Shown here: positions 25,789-33,231 of the stretch, piece by piece
Position numbering within the stretch: the first letter of the stretch is position 1
Layout: the number at the start of each line of letters is the position of its first letter
From: Korobacter sp036501185
GTDB lineage: Bacteria > Acidobacteriota > Terriglobia > Terriglobales > Acidobacteriaceae
NCBI GenBank assembly: GCA_036501185.1
Contig: DASYAU010000070.1
Location: 9,113-73,112 of the forward strand
Length of the DNA stretch: 64,000 bases
Reading direction: 5' to 3'
Translations under genes and position numbers: made by a program
Notes under the pieces: model-generated
Databases searched by the model: none
What the model was told of the DNA's origin: nothing
What the model saw: the letters and a program-made list of their open reading frames with translations, nothing else

Positions 25789-27693
25789 GTGCCCCGGTTC
25801 ACGTTTGTGCTCGGCAAAGGCGGAGTTGGCAAGACCACGGTCTCGTCCGCATTGGCGCTTTATACCGCGGCTAAACATCCGCGGGAACGAGTCCTTCTGC
25901 TCTCCACCGATCCTGCGCACTCGCTCGCCGACGTCCTGCAAACTAAGCTCAGCGATCGCGAACTGAAACTCCGCGTACCTGGCCGACTCTATGCCCGTCA
26001 GCTCGATGCTGCCGCCGCGGTGGATGACTTTCTCTCAGCCCAGCGCGAAGGTATCTTGCAGATCCTCGAATCGGGCTCATTGTTCACGCGCGAAGAACTG
26101 CAGCCGCTGCTCGATAGCGCTCTGCCTGGAATGGCCGAGGTGGCCGCGCTGCTTGCGGTGCACGATCTGCTCACGTCCGACTACGACGAGGTCATTGTGG
26201 ACACCGCCCCCATGGGCCACACGCTGCGCCTCTTCGAATTGCCGGCGCACCTCGAGCGTTTCCTGCGCCTGCTGGAGATTGCCGCCGGCCGCGACCAGGT
26301 GCTCGCGGCTCACTTCGGCGGTCACGCTCGTGAGAACCCCTATGTCGTCCGCTGGCAGGAGATGGTGCAGCAGGTAGCGACCACGCTCGACAATGAGCAC
26401 GCGCGGCTCCTGCTCATCACCTCTCCGGAAGAGTTTTCGCTGAATGAATCGGTGCGTGCACGCGAACAACTCCGCCAGGGCTCGGTGCCGCTGGAGATTG
26501 ATGCCGTCGTCTTGAATCGCGCAGTCACGAAAGCCGGCAATTGCCTCCGCTGCAAACGCCGCAGCAAACGCACGCTGGATGCACAACGGTTCCTGGCCCG
26601 CGAGTTTAATGGGCTGGCGATGCACATTGGCGAAGATCCTGGAGCGCCGATTCTCGGCGCTGGGGCTCTCGCCAAGTTTGGTAAGCACGTTTTCGAAGGC
26701 TCGCCGTTGAAACTGGCCGCCGCGAAGCCTGCGAAAACCAAGTCCGTCGAGTTCGAACCGGCCGAGTGGCCGTCGCTGAATGTTCCTCTCACGCTCACCC
26801 TCGGCAAAGGCGGGGTAGGGAAGACCACCATCTCGGCCGGGCTGGCGATTCATGGAAGGCGGCAGCATCCGCACGAAGGGATCACGATCTGCTCCATCGA
26901 TCCAGCGCCCTCGCTCGACGATGTTTTTCAAACCGAGGTCCGGCATCAGCCTTGCGCCGTGCTCGGCGATCCGAAACTACAGGCTGCAGAGATCGATGCC
27001 GTCGCGGAATACCAGCATTGGGCCGACGAGATGAAAGAGAAGGTCGAAGGCGCGACGTCGACCGAAGTCCGTGGCGTGCACCTCGATCTCAGCTTCGAGC
27101 GCGATCTCTTCCTGGCCGTGCTCGACGTTGTTCCTCCGGGAGTTGACGAGATTTTTGCCACCTTCCGTATCCTCGACCTCGTGGAACGCGGCGGCCGTGT
27201 GCAGATCGACATGGCGCCTACGGGACACGCGCTCGAAGTGCTGCGTACACCCGCGCGATTACTGGGCTGGGCGCGTGTTCTGTTGAAAACACTCGCCCAT
27301 CACCGTACACTACCCCTCGCGCGCGACGCGGCGGTGGAGATTGCAACTGTGTCGCAACGGGTGCGCGATTTGGGTGCGATCCTCTCTGATGGAAAACGTA
27401 GTGCCGTATGGGTCGTCATGCTTGCCGAACCGCTGCCGGACCGCGAAACCCGGCGGCTGCTCGCCGACCTGCAATCGATGAACGCACCGGTGGCCGGCGT
27501 CTTCGTGAATCGCGTATTGATGGAGATCAATAAGTGCCCACGCTGTCTGCGGGCGCAGGCGTGGCAGAAGCAAACATTGGCGTCATTGCGCGATTGGAAA
27601 GTCCCGGTCCTGGTGGTTCCGGAATTCGATGACGAGATCGTTGGGAAGCGCGGCCTCGAGCAACTGACCAAAACTCTATGGCGACTCCAGTAA
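25789..27693 (+). CDS. tandem Get3/ArsA-like ATPase
   Basis: A 634-residue fusion of two homologous ATPase halves. Each has a deviant Walker A (GKGGVGKTT at 9-17 and 339-347), a switch I (DPAHSLADVL at 41, DPAPSLDDVF at 371), a Get3/ArsA A-loop-type motif (DTAPMGHTLRL at 138, DMAPTGHALEV at 474) and a CxxC pair (C252/C255 and C583/C586). Get3 uses such CxxC pairs at its dimer interface and chaperones hydrophobic tail-anchored proteins; ArsA drives arsenite efflux. No arsB, arsC or arsR is in the window. The start is GTG, 41 bases after the kinase gene, and its 3' end overlaps the first gvpF by 16 bases, so it belongs with the gas-vesicle genes. Confidence 0.85.
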   Translation: MPRFTFVLGKGGVGKTTVSSALALYTAAKHPRERVLLLSTDPAHSLADVLQTKLSDRELKLRVPGRLYARQLDAAAAVDDFLSAQREGILQILESGSLFTREELQPLLDSALPGMAEVAALLAVHDLLTSDYDEVIVDTAPMGHTLRLFELPAHLERFLRLLEIAAGRDQVLAAHFGGHARENPYVVRWQEMVQQVATTLDNEHARLLLITSPEEFSLNESVRAREQLRQGSVPLEIDAVVLNRAVTKAGNCLRCKRRSKRTLDAQRFLAREFNGLAMHIGEDPGAPILGAGALAKFGKHVFEGSPLKLAAAKPAKTKSVEFEPAEWPSLNVPLTLTLGKGGVGKTTISAGLAIHGRRQHPHEGITICSIDPAPSLDDVFQTEVRHQPCAVLGDPKLQAAEIDAVAEYQHWADEMKEKVEGATSTEVRGVHLDLSFERDLFLAVLDVVPPGVDEIFATFRILDLVERGGRVQIDMAPTGHALEVLRTPARLLGWARVLLKTLAHHRTLPLARDAAVEIATVSQRVRDLGAILSDGKRSAVWVVMLAEPLPDRETRRLLADLQSMNAPVAGVFVNRVLMEINKCPRCLRAQAWQKQTLASLRDWKVPVLVVPEFDDEIVGKRGLEQLTKTLWRLQ

Positions 27694-28454
27694 AAAAGAA
27701 AGCTGCCGCGAAAAAGCCCGCTGGGACGCGCGCCATCTACCTGTACGGGATCGCGCAGCCGAGCCGGAAGAAAGTCGACATTCGCACCGAAGCAATCGAT
27801 GGCGACGCCCGGATTGAATCGGTTCGCCTCGAAGGCCTCGACTGCTGGATCAGCCGCGTGGATCGCGGCGAATACGCCGATCATCTCGCCGAAAACATGG
27901 AAAACCTTGAGTGGCTCGCCACCATCGGGGTTCGGCATCAGCGTGCCGTGGCAGATCTTGCTGCGAAGACGGAAATCCTTCCCGCCCGCTTTGGCACCGT
28001 TTTTCTTACTGACGAGTCGCTCAAGCAGCACGTCGCAGCAAGCAAGAAGAGCATCCAATCGGTGTTCCGGAAAATCTCCGGATCGGATGAATGGGGCGTG
28101 AAGATCTTTCGTCATTCACAGAACGTGAAGCCCGCCATGGTCGAGGCTGCCAGCGGTACCGACTACCTGAAGCGCAAGGCGCAATCCGTCATGCCGCGCG
28201 CGAAGGAAGATGACCCGACGCTCACGGCCTTCACGCAACAACTTTCGAAACTCAGCGTGGAAACCGCGGCGGGCGGCAACGCCAGCAGCGGGCAGCCGAA
28301 TCTGGTGTGGCACGGCTCATTCCTCGTCCGCCGCGGCAACCAGAAAAAATTCGCCAACGCACTCCGGGACTTTACGGCCCAATTTGTCGATGCCTACCGC
28401 GTCGAATGTTCCGGCCCATGGCCGCCGTACTCCTTCGTGGGGCACAATGTCTAG
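27678..28454 (+). CDS. gvpF: gas vesicle protein GvpF/GvpL (copy 1)
   Basis: A 258-residue GvpL/GvpF family protein. The family start YLYGIAQ is preceded by a basic Lys/Ala-rich tail of about 18 residues. The hallmark middle motif is ILPARFGTVF, and the C-terminal motif is CSGPWPPYSFV. GvpF/L proteins are minor components thought to help nucleate the vesicle shell. Its start lies inside the end of the Get3-like gene and its stop overlaps the next gene by eight bases, so translation of the three is probably coupled. Confidence 0.92.
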   Translation: MATPVKKKAAAKKPAGTRAIYLYGIAQPSRKKVDIRTEAIDGDARIESVRLEGLDCWISRVDRGEYADHLAENMENLEWLATIGVRHQRAVADLAAKTEILPARFGTVFLTDESLKQHVAASKKSIQSVFRKISGSDEWGVKIFRHSQNVKPAMVEAASGTDYLKRKAQSVMPRAKEDDPTLTAFTQQLSKLSVETAAGGNASSGQPNLVWHGSFLVRRGNQKKFANALRDFTAQFVDAYRVECSGPWPPYSFVGHNV

Positions 28455-28707
28455 TTCCGATACCGGCGTGATGGTGCTCGGCGGTGAGAATAGCGACGAC
28501 ATCTCACTGCTCGAAATCCTCGACCGCGTGGTTAGTTCCGGCGTCGTGATTCATGGCTCGCTGGTCATCTCGCTGGCGGGCGTTGACCTTATCTATCTAG
28601 GACTGAACGTCGTACTCACGGCTGTCGAGACAGCTCAACAATCAATGAAAACCCACATCCATCCCACACTTCCGGCTCCGGCCGCACGCCCGCGAGGCAA
28701 ACGCTAA
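28447..28707 (+). CDS. GvpA/GvpJ-family protein (GvpM/S-like)
   Basis: A short 86-residue paralog of the shell protein GvpA. The core reads SLLEILDRVVSSGVVIHG then LVISLAGVDLIYLGLNVVL, the usual helix-strand-strand-helix of the GvpA fold; the loop is hydrophobic and the C-terminus ends in a basic PRGKR. The LVISLAGVDLIYLGL part resembles GvpM and GvpS minor components more than GvpA itself. ATG at 28447 was chosen by overlap with the preceding stop; the stop is TAATG shared with the next start. Confidence 0.88.
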   Translation: MSSSDTGVMVLGGENSDDISLLEILDRVVSSGVVIHGSLVISLAGVDLIYLGLNVVLTAVETAQQSMKTHIHPTLPAPAARPRGKR

Positions 28708-29363
28708 TGTCCGTGCTCGCCTATTGCGTAAGCCTTGTATCTGACAACCTCAAAGCTCCCGCCAACGGAGTCAGCGGCGCTCGCGTCCAACTCGCGGAAA
28801 ATACCATGCTGCGTGCCTGGTACTCCGAGGTTGAAACCGATTCGTTTTCCGGCACCGAGCACGTTGCCAAAGCGGCCCTCGACTTCCATCGTTGCGTTTC
28901 CGCCGTCTTCAATGAAGGCACGGTGCTTCCGTTTCGTTTTCCGACGATCCTCGACAGCGTCGATGACATCCTCGTCCACCTCGACGAAAAGGGCGTCTGG
29001 TACTACGAGGTTCTTCAGCAGATCGAAGGCCTGGCACAGTTCGAAGCCCGCATTCTGACCAAGGCCAAGCTTCCTGTGGAAGCCGAATCGGGCAAGCAGT
29101 ACCTGGAACTGCGCAAACAGCTTCACAAGCGCGTGGCGAACGCGGTTGAAAGCCTGGTTACTACGCTTGAGCCGGTACTGGACGATCACGATATCCGGGA
29201 GAGCCAGAAGGCCACTCGTGTTTATCTGCTGGTGGAGCGTTCCAAAGTCGCGTCATTACGCGCCAAAGCTGCAAAAGTGACCGTGCCAGATGGCATCGAG
29301 ATCCGCCTCACGGGTCCTTGGCCGCCCACCGAATTCCTCACCAACGACGAGGATGAGGAATGA
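28707..29363 (+). CDS. gvpF: gas vesicle protein GvpF/GvpL (copy 2)
   Basis: A 218-residue GvpF/L protein without a basic tail. It has LPFRFPTIL in place of the more usual LPxRFGT, followed by a helical arm (QLHKRVANAVESL) and the C-terminal LTGPWPPTEFL. The N-terminus is AYCVSLVSDN. It starts in the TAATG overlap with the GvpA paralog and ends in an ATGA overlap with gvpK. Confidence 0.88.
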   Translation: MSVLAYCVSLVSDNLKAPANGVSGARVQLAENTMLRAWYSEVETDSFSGTEHVAKAALDFHRCVSAVFNEGTVLPFRFPTILDSVDDILVHLDEKGVWYYEVLQQIEGLAQFEARILTKAKLPVEAESGKQYLELRKQLHKRVANAVESLVTTLEPVLDDHDIRESQKATRVYLLVERSKVASLRAKAAKVTVPDGIEIRLTGPWPPTEFLTNDEDEE

Positions 29364-29722
29364 CGGACAAGCCCGTCGCTGTAACCCCGGCGGAGATTGC
29401 CGAGGCCGTCGCCGACCTCAAACGGCAACTCAATGCGGTCGCGGGTTCCTCGCCCGAGCGCATTGACTGCACTTCAGAAACGGTGGAGCAGGGCCTAGCC
29501 AAGCTCGTATTGGGGCTTATCGAGTTGCTTCGCAGGTTATTGGAGCGGCAGGCCATCCGACGCATGGAAGGCGGCACCCTGACCGATGAACAGGTGGAAA
29601 ACATGGGACTTGCCCTGATGAAGCTTGAGCAGAAAGTCCATGAGTTGGCGGGAGAATTTAACCTCACCCCCAAGGACCTCAACCTTGATCTTGGTCCACT
29701 CGGCAAACTGCTCGACGAATGA
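29360..29722 (+). CDS. gvpK: gas vesicle protein GvpK
   Basis: A 120-residue GvpK. The hallmark region is GLAKLVLGLIELLRRLLERQA followed by EGGTLTDEQVENMGLALMKL and the C-terminal NLDLGPLGKLL, which is nearly invariant in the family. GvpK is required for shell assembly in characterised systems. It is the last gene of the first operon; a 311-base gap follows. Confidence 0.93.
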   Translation: MTDKPVAVTPAEIAEAVADLKRQLNAVAGSSPERIDCTSETVEQGLAKLVLGLIELLRRLLERQAIRRMEGGTLTDEQVENMGLALMKLEQKVHELAGEFNLTPKDLNLDLGPLGKLLDE

Positions 29723-29876
29723 ATTGGCGCGAGAAATAATTTTTACATCCGAGGCAAACCGGCAGCTCTGGCTGGCATCGAAGTTCTTGGTTTTGCATCC
29801 TCCCCCAAGTTGAGATAGTGCTGTAGGTAGTGCAATACTGGCGCTACGGAGCCACTGACGGTCGTGAAAATCCGTC

Positions 29877-29903
29877 GAAGTTGCCCGTCCATCGGGCAGT
29901 TTC
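29877..29903 (+). terminator. hairpin after gvpK, possible terminator or insulator
   Basis: GAAGTTGCCCG (29877-29887) pairs with CGGGCAGTTTC (29893-29903) through 11 pairs including two G-U, with loop TCCAT. It is followed by GCTTTGTTTG, a weak U tract. It lies 154 bases after gvpK and directly before the TTGACA promoter candidate. Confidence 0.5.
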
Positions 29904-29910
29904 GCTTTGT

Positions 29911-29940
29911 TTGACAGTGGTGTTTGGCACGCGTTACGAT
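29911..29940 (+). promoter_or_regulatory. sigma-70-type promoter candidate for gvpJ-gvpA operon
   Basis: A perfect TTGACA -35 hexamer (29911-29916), an 18-base spacer and a -10 candidate TACGAT (29935-29940, four of six). The predicted start of transcription is near 29947, giving a leader of about 85 bases before gvpJ. Not tested; a stress-sigma promoter cannot be excluded. Confidence 0.45.
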
Positions 29941-30033
29941 GCCGACACACTCAGACCCAATGGGGCCGAAGTTTGACCCCTTGGAGGGTTTTCAGGCCAG
30001 GCAGCTCCGCTCGAGTCCTCAAGAAAAACTCAA

Positions 30034-30363
30034 ATGGAACGTGTACCTACAGTCTCAGGCACTGCCAATTTGCTCGACATTCTCGATCGCATCCTCGATA
30101 AGGGGTTGGTGATCGCGGGTGACGTACGGATTTCATTGGCGAATGTCGAATTGCTTACGATCCGCATTCGCTTGCTGGTTTGTTCCGTCGACAAGGCCGA
30201 ACAAATCGGACTTAACTGGTGGCGTCACGATCCGAACCTCACGATGCCCGAAACTTTCTCGTCCACCACTCGCACCACGCTTCCGGGAGCGGTGCCCGGC
30301 GCCGTGCGCCGCGAGGTTCGCAGCTCGGTTAGCAAGGGTACAACCAAGGCCCGTAAGAAGTAG
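30034..30363 (+). CDS. gvpJ: gas vesicle protein GvpJ (GvpA family)
   Basis: A 109-residue GvpA-family protein. The core is NLLDILDRILDKGLVIAG, then VRISLANVELLTIRIRLLV, and the following GLNWWRHDPNLT matches the signature after the core that separates GvpJ from GvpA. The tail is basic (AVRREVRSS, KARKK). GvpJ proteins are minor shell or assembly factors. It is the first gene of the second operon and precedes gvpA by 28 bases. Confidence 0.85.
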   Translation: MERVPTVSGTANLLDILDRILDKGLVIAGDVRISLANVELLTIRIRLLVCSVDKAEQIGLNWWRHDPNLTMPETFSSTTRTTLPGAVPGAVRREVRSSVSKGTTKARKK

Positions 30364-30391
30364 TGGGGAAGATTTCTAGGAGGATCCTGGA

Positions 30392-30685
30392 ATGGCGGTT
30401 GAAAGAGTATCGGGCGGTTCAAGCTTAATTGACGTTCTGGATCGAGTACTCGACAAAGGAATCGTCATCGATGCCTGGGTGCGCATCTCACTCGTCGGCA
30501 TCGACCTGATCACGGTCGAGGCGCGTGTAGTTGTTGCCTCCATCGACACTTACCTCAAGTACGCAGACGCAGTAGGTCTCACTGGACTGGTATCCCGTCC
30601 GCAGCTCACGGAAGAAGTTGAAGAGCCGGTAGTCGTGGAAACGACCACGCGCCGAACCGCTCGCCCAAGCCGGCGGCGTATCTAA
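30392..30685 (+). CDS. gvpA: major gas vesicle shell protein GvpA
   Basis: A 97-residue protein with the canonical GvpA sequence pattern: SSLIDVLDRVLDKGIVIDAW, VRISLVGIDLITVEARVVV and ASIDTYLKYADAVGL. GvpA polymerises into the ribbed protein shell of gas vesicles. The C-terminal extension (VEEPVVVETTTRRTARPS) is longer and more basic than in short GvpA proteins. A clear AGGAGG ribosome site (near 30378-30384) precedes the ATG, fitting high expression. Confidence 0.95.
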   Translation: MAVERVSGGSSLIDVLDRVLDKGIVIDAWVRISLVGIDLITVEARVVVASIDTYLKYADAVGLTGLVSRPQLTEEVEEPVVVETTTRRTARPSRRRI

Positions 30686-30712
30686 AGAGGGAGCAGTCAG
30701 GGGTCCGTGGGG

Positions 30713-32809
30713 ATGGCTTCGCCTCAGATGCGAGTGCGATCGGAACAACAGCCCGCCGAAAGGGAGCGCAAGGCAGGTCTACGCCTGCTGAACGCCGAGC
30801 GATCCGAGGAAATCTTCCCGCTTCTTCTTGAAGAGATCATCGCTCTCGGCCACAAAGCTGCTTTCGTCGCTCGCGTGGACTTCGAGACCTCAAGCATTAC
30901 CCCGGTCGCGTCGCTGAATTACTCGCGCGGCTTCCTACAGAAACAACGCTCTACGCTGTTCGCCATGGAGAATCCGGTAATCCGGATTCTCCATACCTTT
31001 CATCCCGAGATCGTTCCTGGAAAAGCGCGTTCCGGCGACGGCGGTCTCTACGTACATCCCATGGTGTATCGCAACCGCAACGCCTGCTGGGAGGCGGAGC
31101 GCAGCAATGCGGGCACCTGCCTCGCGGTCGCGAACTTCCATTGCAAGCAGCGGCTGAACCTTCCCGACCAGGTCTGCGGCACGTGCGATATGCGGGCGTA
31201 TGCCGCGGTGGTTTGCGTTGAACTAAAACCCAACGCCAAGCCGGCGGAAGTCGCGCAGCTCGGCGCGCTCGTCGAGCTCGCGAATCGGTATCTGTCGCGC
31301 ATTTTCAAGGTCGAGCACTACTACAACCGCATGACCGACATGGAAACGACCATCGGCCAGATGCGTACCGTGCTCGAATCCATGGCCGACCCCGTGATCC
31401 TGACGGACGCGCAGCATCGCGTGATCACCCAGAACAAGGCCGCCGAGCGTTTCTTCAAGCTGCCCGACGAAGTCAGCGAAGGCCGTGTCCGCGCCGTGGA
31501 ACTGAACAATCTTTTGTTTTCAGCCGCGCTCTCTTCCATGGCTGTCGCCGGCGTGGATTCCTCCCGCGACATGACGCTGGTGGACGCCATCGAAGGCGAA
31601 GAAGTTTTGTTCGAAGCCGTCTCCGCGCCGAGCTATGGGCCCGATGGCCGTCGCACCGGCATGGTCACCGTGATGCGCGACGTGACCGAGCTGCGCCGCG
31701 CTGACGAAGAGCTCCGCCAGAACTACGAGCTCCTCACTGCCGCTGAAGAAGTGGTTCGGCAGGACCGCGACCGCCTGAACCTGATCATTGAAAACGTGGG
31801 CGACCCGATCGTCGTTTGCGACAAAGACGCCAAGATCGTCCTGCTTGATCCGTTGGCAGCCGAGCTCTTTGGAGACGAGAAGGCGGAGCGCACCGCCATC
31901 CACATGCGCAACCAGGCCAAGCTCGACGCGTATATCGCGGCCTTTACCTACTCGTTCTCTGACCGCGAGAGCGCGCCGCTGCACCTTTTTAATCCTGGCA
32001 GTGAAGCCGAAGTCGAATACGACGCGCGCTCCGGCAAAATTTACGACGAGCGCGGCATGGTCGCCTATACCGTCAGCGTGCTCCGCGATCTTAGTGCGGT
32101 TCGCCGTCTCGAGCAGCTCAAGATGGAGCGTCGCATGCTCGAGATGGAGAAGTTTGCGGTCGCGGGACGCATGGCAGGCACCATCGCGCACGAAGTCAAC
32201 AACCCGATGGAAGCTATCAAAAACTGTATCTTCCTCTTGCAGGATTCCATCCACGACGACGCGACGCCTGTCTACCAGATTCTTAAGACCGAAACCGAGC
32301 GCGTTGCCCGCATCGTGCGGCAGATGCTCGGCCTTTATCGCAATACCGAGCAAGTGGGCAATGTTGATATCAACAGCGTGGTGGAAGACACACTCATGCT
32401 CTTCGCCCGCCAACTCGATCGTTCAGGCGTTCGCGTGGAAAGGGAACTGGGCGATCTGCCGCCGGTGGTCGGTTCCGCCGACCAGATCCGCCAGGTGCTC
32501 TCCAACCTCGTGGTCAACGCCAAGGACAGCATGGCCCAGGGTGGAAAGCTCCGCATGCGCACTCGTGTGGCGAAAAACGGCATCCGCGACATTATTACCA
32601 TCACCATCGGCGACACCGGCTGCGGCATCCCGCCAAACATGCTGGACACGATGTTCGAGCCATTCGTGACCACGAAGGGTGAACGCGGCACAGGCCTTGG
32701 CCTTTGGATTGTGAAAGGAATCATTGAGAACCACGGCGGAAAATTACGCGTTCGCAGCCAGGTCGACCATGGGACTGTGTTCCGCATTGAATTGCCGTTG
32801 GTGCAGTAG
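30713..32809 (+). CDS. histidine kinase with Cys-rich N-terminal domain and two PAS domains
   Basis: About 698 residues. The N-terminal 200 residues form a GAF-like region with six cysteines (about residues 125, 136, 144, 155, 158, 168), including CGTC, which may bind a metal or cluster or sense redox state. Two PAS-like domains follow (about 215-330 and 350-460), then HisKA (TIAHEVNNPMEAIK, H493) and HATPase (NLVVNAKDSM, GDTGCGIP, GTGLGLWI). ATG at 30713 or GTG at 30707 is the start. It lies 27 bases after gvpA and 17 before the receiver gene, so the three are probably one transcript. The resemblance of HisKA and HATPase to the REC-PAS kinase suggests a shared relay. Confidence 0.88.
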   Translation: MASPQMRVRSEQQPAERERKAGLRLLNAERSEEIFPLLLEEIIALGHKAAFVARVDFETSSITPVASLNYSRGFLQKQRSTLFAMENPVIRILHTFHPEIVPGKARSGDGGLYVHPMVYRNRNACWEAERSNAGTCLAVANFHCKQRLNLPDQVCGTCDMRAYAAVVCVELKPNAKPAEVAQLGALVELANRYLSRIFKVEHYYNRMTDMETTIGQMRTVLESMADPVILTDAQHRVITQNKAAERFFKLPDEVSEGRVRAVELNNLLFSAALSSMAVAGVDSSRDMTLVDAIEGEEVLFEAVSAPSYGPDGRRTGMVTVMRDVTELRRADEELRQNYELLTAAEEVVRQDRDRLNLIIENVGDPIVVCDKDAKIVLLDPLAAELFGDEKAERTAIHMRNQAKLDAYIAAFTYSFSDRESAPLHLFNPGSEAEVEYDARSGKIYDERGMVAYTVSVLRDLSAVRRLEQLKMERRMLEMEKFAVAGRMAGTIAHEVNNPMEAIKNCIFLLQDSIHDDATPVYQILKTETERVARIVRQMLGLYRNTEQVGNVDINSVVEDTLMLFARQLDRSGVRVERELGDLPPVVGSADQIRQVLSNLVVNAKDSMAQGGKLRMRTRVAKNGIRDIITITIGDTGCGIPPNMLDTMFEPFVTTKGERGTGLGLWIVKGIIENHGGKLRVRSQVDHGTVFRIELPLVQ

Positions 32810-32826
32810 GAGCTACGAGAGGAATT

Positions 32827-33231
32827 GTGAGCGAACGGAAGCCCCACATCCTGGTTGTTGACGATGAACCCAACGTGCTCGTCACGTACCGGCTCATCTT
32901 GCAGCAGCAGGGCTACACGGTGAGCGCGGCCATCACGTCTGAGGAGGCGCGCAACATTCTTCAGCAGGATGGTGTGGACCTTCTTCTCTGTGACCTCTCG
33001 CTCGAAAAGCAGCAGAGCGGATTCGACGTAATTCAGTTTGGCAGGAATCGCAGTCCCGGATTGCACTGCGTGCTGCTCACCGGCTATGCCAGTGTGGAGG
33101 CCAACGAACGAGCCGAGCAGGAAAATATCCCGGTGCTCTTTAAGCCCATCGACATTCAGCAACTTCTGCAGGTCATTGCCGACTTCCTAAGGAAAACTGA
33201 TGAGTCCAGACAAGCGCAGCACGGCCATTAA
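32827..33231 (+). CDS. single-domain response regulator in the gvp operon
   Basis: A 134-residue receiver with VVDDEP, phospho-Asp D56 in LLLCDLSLEKQQSG, conserved Thr in LLTGYAS and Lys in LFKPID. There is no output domain. The start is GTG with AGAGG five bases upstream. It overlaps the following gvpL by 32 bases. Paired with the kinase before it, it could feed a phosphorelay, possibly to the REC or hybrid kinase proteins of the first operon (inference). Confidence 0.9.
   Translation: MSERKPHILVVDDEPNVLVTYRLILQQQGYTVSAAITSEEARNILQQDGVDLLLCDLSLEKQQSGFDVIQFGRNRSPGLHCVLLTGYASVEANERAEQENIPVLFKPIDIQQLLQVIADFLRKTDESRQAQHGH

Larger units (their letters stand above)
29723..30033 (+). other. intergenic gap between the two gvp operons
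   Basis: This 311-base gap holds no plausible gene. It contains an 11-pair hairpin (29877-29903), a promoter candidate TTGACA-N18-TACGAT (29911-29940) and a second, weaker candidate TTGAGA-N18-AATACT (29810-29839). A direct repeat TAGTGC occurs twice within the second candidate. Transcription of gvpJ and gvpA probably starts here. Confidence 0.6.

Noticed and set aside
25789..27693. Arsenic resistance operon
   Set aside because: The ATPase is ArsA-like, but no arsB, arsC, arsR or arsD gene is present and the 3' end overlaps gvpF.
29925..29942. Sigma-54 promoter (TGGCAC...GC)
   Set aside because: The GG and GC elements are three bases too far apart and no GC lies at the -12 position.
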